Positions 15,249 to 23,201 of a DNA stretch of 36,739 bases are shown piece after piece (position 1 is the first letter of the stretch; each line of letters begins with the position of its first letter). The stretch is from JACDAN01 sp036380355 (GTDB lineage Bacteria; Actinomycetota; Thermoleophilia; Gaiellales; Gaiellaceae), in the NCBI GenBank assembly GCA_036380355.1, contig DASVEW010000018.1, positions 1 through 36,739 on the forward strand. Direction: 5' to 3'. A program made the translations under genes and the position numbers. The notes beneath the pieces were generated by a model that ran no database searches, had not been told where the DNA came from, and saw nothing but the letters and a program-made list of their open reading frames with translations.

Positions 15249-16529
15249 ATGCAACGCGGGATGCCGGCCGGACGCCGATCCCGTGCCCGCGGCCTCGCTG
15301 CGGCGCTCCTCCTTGCGGGCGCTCTCGGCGCTTCGGCTGCCGCTGCGGTCTCCGCCGACGCCGCGCGCAGTCCCGCCACGGGGGCCAAGGCGCGCGGCCA
15401 GATCCAGCTCGCCGCCTCGGTGCGCGGCTACACGGCGCGCCGGCTGCTCGCGCGGACCCGCAAGCGCCTCGCGACCCGGCCCAGGCCCCAGCCGCGGCCC
15501 CGGCCGAGCCCCGTCCAGCCCCAGCCGTCCGTCCCGGCGCCCGCGCCGCCCGCGCTGCGGCCGGCCGGCGGCTTCGGCGTCTCCTTCGACAATGCCGAGT
15601 ACCTGGACGCCGCCACGAGGAACCGCGAGCTCGACTCGATCGCGGCGATGGGCGCGAGGTGGGTCCGGTTCGACGTCAAGTGGAGCGACGTGCAGTGGGA
15701 CGGCCAGGCGTCCTTCAACTGGAGCAAGTACGACCCGCTCGTGGATGCGGCGAGGGCCCGCGGGCTCTCCGTCCTCGCCAACCTCGCGTACTCGCCGACC
15801 TGGGCACGGCCGGCCGGGACCACGGACAAGTTCGGGCCGGACACGGCCGCCCGCCTCAGCGCCTACGCCGCGTTCGCCGAGGCCGCCGTCCGCCGCTTCG
15901 TAGGGCGCGTCTCCCACTGGGAGCTGTGGAACGAGCCGAACATCCCGATGTTCTGGCTGCCGAAGCCGAACGCCTCGCACTACGCCGCGCTGATCCGGGC
16001 CGCCTACCCCCGCATGAAGGCGGCGGACCCCGGCGCCTACGTGCTCGCCGGAGCGACCTCGCCGGCCGACAGCGACGGCACGCGAATCGACGAGGTCGCG
16101 TTCCTGTCCGCCGTCTACGCGAACGGCGGCGCCGGCCACTTCGACGGTTGGAGCCACCATCCCTACACCGTCGATCCCTCCTTCGCCCACCCACAGAACG
16201 CCTGGTGGCAGATGGCCGGCACCTCGCCGAGCATCCGCAGCGTGATGGCGGCGAACGGCGACGGCGCGAAGCAGCTGTGGGGCACCGAGTTCGGTCCGCC
16301 GACCTCCGGCGCGCCGCACGCGATGTCCGAGGCCGGCCAGGCCGGGCAGATCACCGAGGCCTACACCGCCTGGAACGCGTATCCGTGGGCGGGCCCGCTC
16401 TTCGTCTACACCCAGCGGGACAAGCGGCCGTACGGCGCCTCGACGGACTCGTTCAACTACTACGGGATGCTCCGGTACGACTTCTCGCCGAAGCCCGTGT
16501 GGAGCGTCTACCGGGCGCTCGCCACCTGA
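15249..16529 (+). CDS. Secreted GH39/PslG-like glycoside hydrolase
   Basis: A 426-residue exported protein. Arg-rich residues 1-16 and a hydrophobic stretch (about 17-36) form a signal peptide. A Pro/Arg-rich linker (about 76-103) leads to a (beta/alpha)8 glycosidase domain. WELWNEPN places the acid/base Glu at 229, and LWGTEFGPP places the nucleophile Glu at 347, the clan A pattern. The barrel opening GFGVSFDNAEYLDAA and WVRFDVKWSDVQW resembles PslG, which cleaves the exopolysaccharide of its own cluster. ATG start, with the divergent BY-kinase operon upstream; its 3' end overlaps the convergent GT4 by 22 bp. Polymer trimming or release is inferred; substrate unknown. Confidence 0.82.
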   Translation: MQRGMPAGRRSRARGLAAALLLAGALGASAAAAVSADAARSPATGAKARGQIQLAASVRGYTARRLLARTRKRLATRPRPQPRPRPSPVQPQPSVPAPAPPALRPAGGFGVSFDNAEYLDAATRNRELDSIAAMGARWVRFDVKWSDVQWDGQASFNWSKYDPLVDAARARGLSVLANLAYSPTWARPAGTTDKFGPDTAARLSAYAAFAEAAVRRFVGRVSHWELWNEPNIPMFWLPKPNASHYAALIRAAYPRMKAADPGAYVLAGATSPADSDGTRIDEVAFLSAVYANGGAGHFDGWSHHPYTVDPSFAHPQNAWWQMAGTSPSIRSVMAANGDGAKQLWGTEFGPPTSGAPHAMSEAGQAGQITEAYTAWNAYPWAGPLFVYTQRDKRPYGASTDSFNYYGMLRYDFSPKPVWSVYRALAT

Positions 16530-17659
16530 GCCAGCACACGCTCGACCTCGGCGACGTGCGTCTCCCAGAGGAACCGGTCGCGCTGCTCGAGTAGGCGGCG
16601 GCTTCGCTCGGCCAGAAGACCTGGCGTCTCGACCAGCCTCCGGACGGCGTCGCGTAGCGCCCGGGGGTCGCGCGAGCCGAAGACCTCGGCTTCGGCTGTC
16701 TCCGGTAGCCCGCCCCGGTCGCTGACGACGGCGGGAAGCCCGCGCACCGCTGCCTCGACCGCCACGAGCGGCGCGTTCTCCTCCCACTCGCTCGGAATGA
16801 CGAGCACGTCGAGCTCGGAGAAGAACGCCTCCTTGTCGCCGCCGTCCAGGCGCCCGAGGAACCTGACCCGCGGATCTGCGCCTGCCCGTTCGCGCACGAG
16901 CCCTTCGAGCTCGCCGCTGCCGGCGACGAGGAGGGTCCACGCGTCCGGCGCCGCCGCGAAGGCGTCCAGGAGCGTGGCGACGCCCTTGATCCGGGAGAGC
17001 GTCCCGATGTAGCCGAGCGTGGGCCGGCCCGGGTCGCCGTCCCCGCGCGCCCGGAAGGCCGCGGGAGCCGTCCCCTGGCGGATCGTGACCGTGCGCCCGT
17101 CCGGGACGACGCCCGCCTCCACGTGCCGGCGCCGGACGTGATCCGACGGCGCGACGAGCAGGTCGAGCCGGGACGCCGCCGCCCGGGCTCGCACGGCGCG
17201 CTGCACCCGGCACGTCGCGCAACGGCCGCCGCAGAACTCCCCGTCGCGCGTCATCGTCACACGCGCGCAGAGCAGGCCGAGGTCGTGGGCCGTGTGGACG
17301 TGGCGGAGGCCGAGGCTGCGAATCGCGGTGAAGATCGCTGCGGAGAGCCCCTGGACGGCGTGCGTGTGCACGACGTCCGGCTCGAACGACGAGAGCGCGC
17401 GCCGCGTCGCCCGGTGGACGCCGGGCAGCCACTGGTCCCGCGCGTGCCAGACGGCCTTCCGCGCGAGATGTGCGTCACGCGCCAGCTCGGGGAGCCCCGG
17501 CAGCCGCACCGTCGACACGCCGTCGAGACCTACGTGCGCCCCGGTCAGGACCACGACTTCGTGCCGCCCCGAGAGGTCCCGGGCGAGGGCGGCCGCGTAT
17601 GCCTCGGCGCCGCCGCGGCCCTCCGGCGGGAGGGTGTTCGTGACGAGGGCGACTCGCAC
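16508..17659 (-). CDS. Glycosyltransferase family 4
   Basis: A 383-residue GT-B transferase: RVALVTNTLPPEGRGGAEAY at the N-terminus, VVHTHAVQGLS, and HTAHDLGLLC followed by a cysteine-rich insertion CGGRCATCR found in a subset of GT4 enzymes. The donor domain has LGYIGTLSRIKGVATLLDA and SEWEENAPLVAVEAA as the E-x7-E region. GTG 17659 is 2 bp beyond the stop of the GT2 gene, so the two form an operon. Donor and acceptor are unknown; the assembled locus suggests one linkage of the repeat unit. Confidence 0.88.
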   Translation of the reverse strand: MRVALVTNTLPPEGRGGAEAYAAALARDLSGRHEVVVLTGAHVGLDGVSTVRLPGLPELARDAHLARKAVWHARDQWLPGVHRATRRALSSFEPDVVHTHAVQGLSAAIFTAIRSLGLRHVHTAHDLGLLCARVTMTRDGEFCGGRCATCRVQRAVRARAAASRLDLLVAPSDHVRRRHVEAGVVPDGRTVTIRQGTAPAAFRARGDGDPGRPTLGYIGTLSRIKGVATLLDAFAAAPDAWTLLVAGSGELEGLVRERAGADPRVRFLGRLDGGDKEAFFSELDVLVIPSEWEENAPLVAVEAAVRGLPAVVSDRGGLPETAEAEVFGSRDPRALRDAVRRLVETPGLLAERSRRLLEQRDRFLWETHVAEVERVLAQVASAR

Positions 17660-17661
17660 GG

Positions 17662-18483
17662 CTAGCGCCGTCCGAACGAGACGACGAAGTCCCGGAGCTT
17701 CGAGGCGAAGGTCCGGAGCTCGAGTCGCACGAGCATCCGTCCGGCGCGCGTGGACTTCCCGCGCCAGTAGGACCAGAAGAGGGGCGAGAAGAACCGGGCG
17801 CCGTGTTCCCGGGTCATGCGCCGGCCCTGCCGCCAGAAGGCGTACTTGTGGACGTCCGATCGCTGTCCGCGGCTGACGCGGAACGCGGCCCACCAGTCGT
17901 CGACGTGGAGGACCGGGAACTCCTTGCTGATCCGGATCCAGAGGTCCCAGTCCTGGACGAGGGGGTAGCGGGTGTCGACCGGCCCGACCCGTTCCAGGGC
18001 CTCGCGGCGGAAGAACGCGGTCTGGTGGGGCACGTAGTTCCGCTCCTCGAGCAGCTCGCGAAACCCTGCCTGCTTGCTCCGCACGCGCTCGATCTCGACA
18101 CTCTCCTCGTCGACGTGGAGGTAGTTGCAGTAGACGAGTGCGGCCTCGGGATGGCGCTTCAGCGCGCCGACCGCCTTCGTGATCGCGCCGGGAAGGTAGA
18201 AGTCGTCGGCGTTGATCCAGGCGAAGATCTCCCCCTGCGCGAGCGCGAAGCCGTGGTTGACCTTCTCCGTGATCCCGCCCGGCGCCGGCGCGACGACCTT
18301 GACCGAGGGGAACCGCGCCAGGATCTCCGGCGTCTCGTCGGTGGAGCCGGAGTCGAGGACGATGTGCTCGATTCGCGGGTAGTCCTGCTCCTGGACGCTG
18401 CGCAGCGTCTCCTCGATGAAGCGCCCGGTGTTGTACGACGGGGTCACGACCGAGACGAGCGGCGTTGGCGGTAGAGGCCTCAC
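17662..18483 (-). CDS. Glycosyltransferase family 2
   Basis: A 273-residue GT-A inverting glycosyltransferase. SVVTPSYNTGRFIEETL (about 11-27), IVLDSGSTDETPEIL, the metal-binding NADDFY (about 91), and QDWDLWIRISKEFPVLH, where the ED-like catalytic base region lies, are all in order. No membrane helix is present, so it is a cytoplasmic or peripheral enzyme. GTG 18483 is the only start that preserves the first strand, and it overlaps the divergent PIG-L gene by 19 bp. It is followed by a GT4 gene after 2 bp. Confidence 0.88.
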   Translation of the reverse strand: MRPLPPTPLVSVVTPSYNTGRFIEETLRSVQEQDYPRIEHIVLDSGSTDETPEILARFPSVKVVAPAPGGITEKVNHGFALAQGEIFAWINADDFYLPGAITKAVGALKRHPEAALVYCNYLHVDEESVEIERVRSKQAGFRELLEERNYVPHQTAFFRREALERVGPVDTRYPLVQDWDLWIRISKEFPVLHVDDWWAAFRVSRGQRSDVHKYAFWRQGRRMTREHGARFFSPLFWSYWRGKSTRAGRMLVRLELRTFASKLRDFVVSFGRR

Positions 18484-19232
18484 GGCGCCGTCTTTCGGAC
18501 GCGCCGATCCTGATCCTGGAGCCGCACTTCGACGACGCGGCGCTGTCGTGCGCCGCGCTGCTCGACCGCGGCCGCGCCGTCGACGTCGTCACGGTCTTCG
18601 CCGGGGAGCCGGATCCACCGCGGCGGGGGGCGTGGGACGAGGTCTGCGGCTTTGCCGACTCGGCCGAAGCGCTCGCGACCCGGCGGCAGGAGCAGGCCGC
18701 CGCCTTCGCGGGCGCCGCGCACCGGGTCGGGTCGCTCCCGTTGCTCGAGCGCCAGTACCTGGACGGGGCCCGGCCCGATTCCGATCACGTCGCGATCGGC
18801 GCCGCGGTCACCGGCTGGGCCGCGCGGAATCCCGCTGGGCTGGTTGCGCTTCCGGCGGGCGCGGGCTGGAGCGCCCCCGGCGTCGTGCGGCGCGCGGCAC
18901 GCCTCGTCGGCCGAGACCGCGTCCGCCCGCACGAGGCGCACGTCCTCGTGCGGGACGCCGCGCTCGCGGTCCTCAACGCGGACTGGACGCCGCTGCTCTA
19001 CGAGGAGCTGCCGTACCTCTTCGGCGGAAGGGCCGACGGCGCGGCCCGCACGGCCGCCCGCGGCGCGGGCCGGCGCGCGGTCGCGGTCGTCGAGGAGGTC
19101 GATTCCGCCCGCAAGGCGGCACGAATCGCGTGCTACGCAAGCCAGGTTCCGGGCATCTCCCCAGCCGGCGCCGCCCTGGACGATCCGGCCGCGCTGCCTC
19201 CGGTCGAGAGGTACTGGCTTCTCGAGCCGTAG
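18465..19232 (+). CDS. PIG-L/LmbE-family deacetylase-like protein
   Basis: A 255-residue zinc-dependent deacetylase-fold protein. The metal motif is LEPHFDDAALSC, a variant of the canonical AHPDDE-x2-G, with the usual Pro-His and two aspartates kept. The C-terminal block ARIACYASQVPGI matches the family's closing helix (K-x4-Y-x-SQ). Members remove N-acetyl groups from GlcNAc-type sugars on lipids or small molecules. Here it may deacetylate a sugar of the polymer or its precursor (inferred). The only plausible start is TTG 18465, which sits inside the first codons of the divergent GT2 gene; this makes the start less certain. Confidence 0.75.
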   Translation: MAVEASRRRLSDAPILILEPHFDDAALSCAALLDRGRAVDVVTVFAGEPDPPRRGAWDEVCGFADSAEALATRRQEQAAAFAGAAHRVGSLPLLERQYLDGARPDSDHVAIGAAVTGWAARNPAGLVALPAGAGWSAPGVVRRAARLVGRDRVRPHEAHVLVRDAALAVLNADWTPLLYEELPYLFGGRADGAARTAARGAGRRAVAVVEEVDSARKAARIACYASQVPGISPAGAALDDPAALPPVERYWLLEP

Positions 19233-19248
19233 TGGCATCACGCGCAAT

Positions 19249-21630
19249 CTAAACCGCCAGGACCCGGTGCTTGAGGCTGCCGCGGAGCCGTCCGAGCTCC
19301 CACCCGAGCATCCAGGCGAGCCGGCCGCGGCCGGCCCTCGTCACGAGACCGGGGGCCGCGCGGAAGAGCGCCGGCCAGTACTTGATCGCCCATGTCCAGC
19401 GCTTCGGCCGCTTCCCGCGCGAGCGGTACATCCGCTGGATCCGGGCGTTGTCCTCGGAGTACCAGTACGCCTGCCGGAAGATTCCGCCCAGGGTGTCCTT
19501 GAAGCGGTAGTGGTAGACCGCTCCCTCCACGGTCCCCAGCTCGATGCCGTCGAGCTGCAGCCGGAAGCAGTAGTCGTTGTCCTCGCACGAGCTCAGCGAC
19601 TCGTCGAACCCGCCGATCGCCTCGTGCAGGTCGCGGCGAATGCCCATGCCTCCCGTGCCCGTGTGCGGGAGGTAGGGCGGATACCAGTTCTCGTGGTAGC
19701 CGGACGGCGTGGGCGGGTCGCGGCTGTCGCGCACCCAGTCCGCGTTGAGCCGGTCGTGATCTCGCGGCGTCGCGACGGCGCCGTACCGCCGGAGCCCGGA
19801 GGCGACGGCCCGGAGCCACCGGTCGCTCACCGCGTCGTCAGCGTCGCAGAACGCGATCAGCCGCCCGCGGGCGGCTTCCACGCCCCGGTTGCGGGCGTAC
19901 GCGATCCCGTTCCGGGCCGGCGCGTCGACGACCCGGAGCGACGGGAGGCGGTCGGCGAAGGACCGCGCCACGGTCGCCGTGCCGTCCGTCGAGCCGTTGT
20001 CGACGACGACCACCTCCCAGGAGTCGTCGAAGCGCTGGCGCGCGAGGGATTCGAGGGTCTCGCCGAGCGTCGCCGCAGCGTCCTTCGCCGGGATGACGAC
20101 GCTGAGCTCGACCTCGCGCCCGGGCTCCTCGGGGAGGAAGCGCGCCGGCGGCGCCTGTGCCGCGGTCTCGCCGGGCGCTTCCGTCGCGCGCAGCTCCGTG
20201 CGCACCTGGCGGATCCCGTCTCGGATCGTCCCGGGCAGGACGGCGAGCACCAGGACGTAGACGGCGAGTCCTCCCAGGGCGGCGAGCGCCCAGTGGACGG
20301 GAAGAGCGAGGGCGGTCGCCGCCATGGCAGCCGCCGCCAGCAGGATCACGGCGGCGTACGGAAGGCGCGGAACGAAGCCCTCTCGCCGCCGGAGCACCAC
20401 GGTGGAGATGGCAATCGACACGACCTCTGAGACGACGGCGGTCACGGCAGCGGCCCGGAACCCGTACGGCGGCAGCAGCGCGACGTTGAGCGCGACGTTC
20501 AGCGTCAGCACCGACGCCGCGATCGCGACGAGCGCGCGGTCCTGCCCTGCGGCGATGAGCACCCGCCAGATCAGCGAGTTCACGAAGAACAGCACCGGGT
20601 ACGGCGCCAGCAGCCGGAGCGCGTCCGCCCCGGCCGCGAATTCGCCGCCGGACGTCGCGATCACCAGCTCGTCCGCGAAGAGCAGGAAGACGAGGGTGAC
20701 CGGGGCCGCGGCCGCGAGCAGCACGTCGAACGTCCGCTGAACGAGCGGCCGGAAGCCCGGGTTCTCGTTCGCGTAGTAGTGCGTCAACGCCGGGAACACC
20801 GACAGCGCGATCGCGGCCACGATCAGGTCGGAGAGCTCGATGAACTTGTACGCGGCGCCGTAGAAGCCGACCTCCTCGCCCGGCCGTACGAGCGCGAGGA
20901 TCACGCCGTCGATCTTGAAGAACACTTGACCGAGCCCGATTGCGAGCCCGATCAGGATCGAGCCCTTGACGAGCTCCCGCCAGTAGGGCAGGTCCACGAC
21001 TGGTCGCAGCGTCACGAGGCGGCCGACGACGGCGAGGTCGACGAGGAAGGTGACGACGACGCCGATCACCTGCGCCCAGACGACGCCGTCGAAGCCGAGG
21101 TCGGCCGCGAGCGCGCCGAGCGTCAGGGCCAGCGAGACCGACCGGCCGACGACGTTCGCCATCACGGCCCAGTGCATCCTCAGCTGCGCCTGGAGGACCG
21201 GCAGGACGGCGACGTTCATCAGCGTCGCCCAGGCGCCCACCGACCAGATCAGCACCGCGCGCTTCGTCTGTTCGTCGAAGGGGATGACGATGCCGACGAG
21301 CACCATCGCCGTCACGGCGGCGGCGGAGAGGGCGGCACGGAGCGGAACGGAGCGCCGCATGACGCGCTCGGTGTCGACGGGCCTCGCCGAGATGTCGCGG
21401 AGGACGGTCGTCGCCAGCCCGAGGTCCGAGAGGACGATCGGGATGAAGAGGAAGCTCGTCGCGGCCACGTACGCGCCGTACGCGTCGGGGCCGAGGCCGC
21501 GCGTCATCGCGACGAAGGTGAAGAACGAGATCGCGGCCGCGAGGGTGCTTCCGCCGATCTGGACGAGCGAGTTCGCCGCCAGCCGGACGGCCAGCCGCTC
21601 GCCGCCGACAGGCCCGTTGCCGCTCGTCAC
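19249..21630 (-). CDS. Fusion of Wzx-type flippase and family 2 glycosyltransferase
   Basis: A single 793-residue frame with two unrelated domains. Residues about 1-465 are a polysaccharide exporter of the MOP superfamily, with some 12-14 membrane spans, the N-terminal SLVQIGGSTLAAAISFFTF helix and TRGLGPDAYGAYVAA, a hallmark of Wzx flippases. After an Ala/Pro/Glu-rich linker (466-506), residues 507-793 form a GT-A domain with LSVVIPAKDAAATLGETLE, VVDNGSTDGT, the metal motif CDADD (595-599) and SCEDNDYCFRL. The GT would be cytoplasmic, tethered to the flippase that exports its product. GTG start 13 bp after the epimerase stop. No frameshift or stop separates the domains, so I call it one gene. 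Confidence 0.85.
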   Translation of the reverse strand: MTSGNGPVGGERLAVRLAANSLVQIGGSTLAAAISFFTFVAMTRGLGPDAYGAYVAATSFLFIPIVLSDLGLATTVLRDISARPVDTERVMRRSVPLRAALSAAAVTAMVLVGIVIPFDEQTKRAVLIWSVGAWATLMNVAVLPVLQAQLRMHWAVMANVVGRSVSLALTLGALAADLGFDGVVWAQVIGVVVTFLVDLAVVGRLVTLRPVVDLPYWRELVKGSILIGLAIGLGQVFFKIDGVILALVRPGEEVGFYGAAYKFIELSDLIVAAIALSVFPALTHYYANENPGFRPLVQRTFDVLLAAAAPVTLVFLLFADELVIATSGGEFAAGADALRLLAPYPVLFFVNSLIWRVLIAAGQDRALVAIAASVLTLNVALNVALLPPYGFRAAAVTAVVSEVVSIAISTVVLRRREGFVPRLPYAAVILLAAAAMAATALALPVHWALAALGGLAVYVLVLAVLPGTIRDGIRQVRTELRATEAPGETAAQAPPARFLPEEPGREVELSVVIPAKDAAATLGETLESLARQRFDDSWEVVVVDNGSTDGTATVARSFADRLPSLRVVDAPARNGIAYARNRGVEAARGRLIAFCDADDAVSDRWLRAVASGLRRYGAVATPRDHDRLNADWVRDSRDPPTPSGYHENWYPPYLPHTGTGGMGIRRDLHEAIGGFDESLSSCEDNDYCFRLQLDGIELGTVEGAVYHYRFKDTLGGIFRQAYWYSEDNARIQRMYRSRGKRPKRWTWAIKYWPALFRAAPGLVTRAGRGRLAWMLGWELGRLRGSLKHRVLAV

Positions 21631-21643
21631 GCCGCCTCAGCGC

Positions 21644-22633
21644 TCAGTTGACGGTGACGCGGTACTCGCGGCGGGCGTTCTCGATCACCTCGGCGAGGAT
21701 GCCGTCCAGGTCGACGGTCGGCGACCACCCGACGGCGGCGTTGATCTTGTCGATCGCCGGCATGCGCTGGAACATCTCTTCGACTCCGTGGCCGTAGACC
21801 TCCTCGTACGGCACGAAGACGATCGGCGACGAGCTTCCGGTCAGCCCCACGATCCGCTCGGCGAGCTCGAGGATCGTCACCGACTCGGTCGAGCCGACGT
21901 TGAAGATCTCGCCCCGCGCTGACTCCTCGGCCATCAGCGCCGCCAGCGCGCGAACCGTGTCGCGCACATGGCAGAAGCAGCGCGTCTGCGACCCGTCGCC
22001 GTGCACCTCCAGCGGCTCACCGGCGAGCGCCGCCTGCACGAACCGTGGGATCACGTTCCCGTATTGGCCGCTCTGCCGCGGGCCTACGGTGTTGAAGAGG
22101 CGGGCGATCACGCAATGGAGGCCCTCCTCCTCGGCGCGGGCGAGGGCCAGGAACTCGTCCATCGCCTTGGAGTCCGCGTACGCCCACCGCTTGGCGGTCG
22201 TCGGCCCGTAGATTCGTCGTGCGTCCTCCCGGAGGGGCAGGTCCTCGCCGGGATGGTCGCCGTAGACCTCCGAGCTCGAGGTGACGAGCACCGGCTTGCC
22301 GAAGCGGCCCGCGTACTCGAGCACGTTCTCGGTGCCGCGGACGTTCGTCAGGAGCGTGTGGCCGGGGCGCTCGACGATCAGTCGCACACCGACGGCCGCC
22401 GCGAGGTGGAAGATGAGGTCCGCCTTGTGCACGAGCTCGCTCACGACCGACGGAGAGAGGACCGACTCGACTGTGAGGTGGAAGTAAGGGTTTTGCCTCA
22501 GATGGAAGACATTGGCGTCCGATCCAGTCGAGAGATCGTCTAACGCGTAGACCTCCCAGCCGTCCTCCAGCAAAGACTCCGCCAGATGGGAACCGATGAA
22601 ACCTGCGCCCCCCGTGACCAGTGCCGTGCCCAT
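21644..22633 (-). CDS. NAD-dependent sugar-nucleotide epimerase/decarboxylase (extended SDR)
   Basis: A 329-residue extended SDR. The TGGAGFIGSHLAESLL loop starts at about residue 7, the catalytic region is VLVTSSSEVYGDH, YADSKAMDEF carries the Tyr-x3-Lys, and LFNTVGPRQSGQYGNVIPRF is the nucleotide-sugar block. GDGSQTRCFCHVRD is the pattern shared by UDP-glucuronate decarboxylases and GDP-mannose/UDP-glucose 4-epimerases; of these the decarboxylase (UDP-xylose synthase) or 4-epimerase reading is most likely. ATG 22633 was chosen over an upstream frame because it starts directly at the Rossmann strand and a TACGCT box lies 8 nt before it. It is co-transcribed with the flippase-GT2 gene. Confidence 0.85.
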   Translation of the reverse strand: MGTALVTGGAGFIGSHLAESLLEDGWEVYALDDLSTGSDANVFHLRQNPYFHLTVESVLSPSVVSELVHKADLIFHLAAAVGVRLIVERPGHTLLTNVRGTENVLEYAGRFGKPVLVTSSSEVYGDHPGEDLPLREDARRIYGPTTAKRWAYADSKAMDEFLALARAEEEGLHCVIARLFNTVGPRQSGQYGNVIPRFVQAALAGEPLEVHGDGSQTRCFCHVRDTVRALAALMAEESARGEIFNVGSTESVTILELAERIVGLTGSSSPIVFVPYEEVYGHGVEEMFQRMPAIDKINAAVGWSPTVDLDGILAEVIENARREYRVTVN

Positions 22634-22641
22634 CCTGCGCC

Positions 22642-22647
22642 AGCGTA
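22642..22647 (-). promoter_or_regulatory. -10 box TACGCT of the epimerase-flippase operon (leaderless)
   Basis: TACGCT on the minus strand followed by exactly 8 nt and ATG 22633. The same hexamer and spacing precede the EamA gene at 28623. No convincing -35 hexamer is seen. Confidence 0.55.
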
Positions 22648-22681
22648 GTTGGTGCGGCCGTCGGCGGAGCCTCTTCAGAAC

Positions 22682-22698
22682 CACTCGAAAGAGGGACG
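22682..22698 (+). promoter_or_regulatory. Shared 17-bp box, copy 2
   Basis: CACTCGAAAGAGGGACG differs at one position from the box at 15211-15227. It lies between the divergent epimerase (start 22633) and the small secreted protein (start 22797), upstream of the promoter called at 22719-22747. An operator for a locus-wide regulator is inferred. Confidence 0.4.
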
Positions 22699-22718
22699 CG
22701 TATGCGTATCCAGCGGCC

Positions 22719-22747
22719 TTGCAGAGTCGTTACATCGCAGACAAGAT
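22719..22747 (+). promoter_or_regulatory. Putative sigma-70-type promoter of the 22797-24721 pair
   Basis: TTGCAG (22719-22724) and CAAGAT (22742-22747) are 17 bp apart. A start near 22754 would leave a leader of about 43 nt containing the strong Shine-Dalgarno GGGAGGTAGGA before ATG 22797. The -10 is a weak match. Confidence 0.4.
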
Positions 22748-22796
22748 GAGACGTAGCGACGAACGAGGACGTCGCACGGGGAAAAGGGAGGTAGGA

Positions 22797-23201
22797 ATGT
22801 CAGGTCACCGGCGACTGGCGGCAGTCGCCGCAGCTTCACTCCTCGCACTCTGCGGTGCGGGCTCGGCGTTTGCGGCGACGCCACAGCAGATCTATCGCGA
22901 CCTGACCGACAACGGAAAGCTCGACGGCAACTACACGCGTGCGGAGATCGAGCGCGCGTTCGACCTGCCACCGGCCGTCGGCACCGACGCACAGCGGCTT
23001 CCTCGGAGGCCGATTCGCGTCCCCGCGGCGAGCGAAGCCTCGCGCGTGCCGCGCGAGACGCCACGCGCCGACCGGCGCATCCCCTTCTCCGCTCTCGACG
23101 CCGCGCTGCTCGTGGCCGGGGGCGGTCCGCTGCTCCTCATCGGGGCAGGTCTGCGGCGACGGCTCCCTGAGCCGGGTAAGGCGCACGCGGTCGGCGGATG
23201 A
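22797..23201 (+). CDS. Small secreted, membrane-anchored protein with EF-hand-like loop
   Basis: A 134-residue protein I cannot assign to a named family. It has a clear signal peptide (residues 1-26, ending GSAFA before ATPQQ) and an Arg/Pro-rich middle. A C-terminal hydrophobic segment (about 98-118) followed by RRR would leave the tail in the cytoplasm. Just after the signal, DLTDNGKLDGNY (35-46) matches an EF-hand or dockerin calcium loop at positions 1, 3, 5, 6 and 8 but has Tyr in place of the final acidic ligand; helix TRAEIERAF follows. Start chosen from the strong Shine-Dalgarno; upstream in-frame codons cross the promoter region. Its stop overlaps the ATG of the sugar-phosphate transferase (ATGA), suggesting a linked role. 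Confidence 0.75.
   Translation: MSGHRRLAAVAAASLLALCGAGSAFAATPQQIYRDLTDNGKLDGNYTRAEIERAFDLPPAVGTDAQRLPRRPIRVPAASEASRVPRETPRADRRIPFSALDAALLVAGGGPLLLIGAGLRRRLPEPGKAHAVGG

Noticed and set aside
22797..23201. C-terminal sorting signal (LPxTG-like) in the small secreted protein
   Set aside because: RRRLPEPG follows rather than precedes the membrane segment, so the order is wrong for sortase or exosortase recognition.
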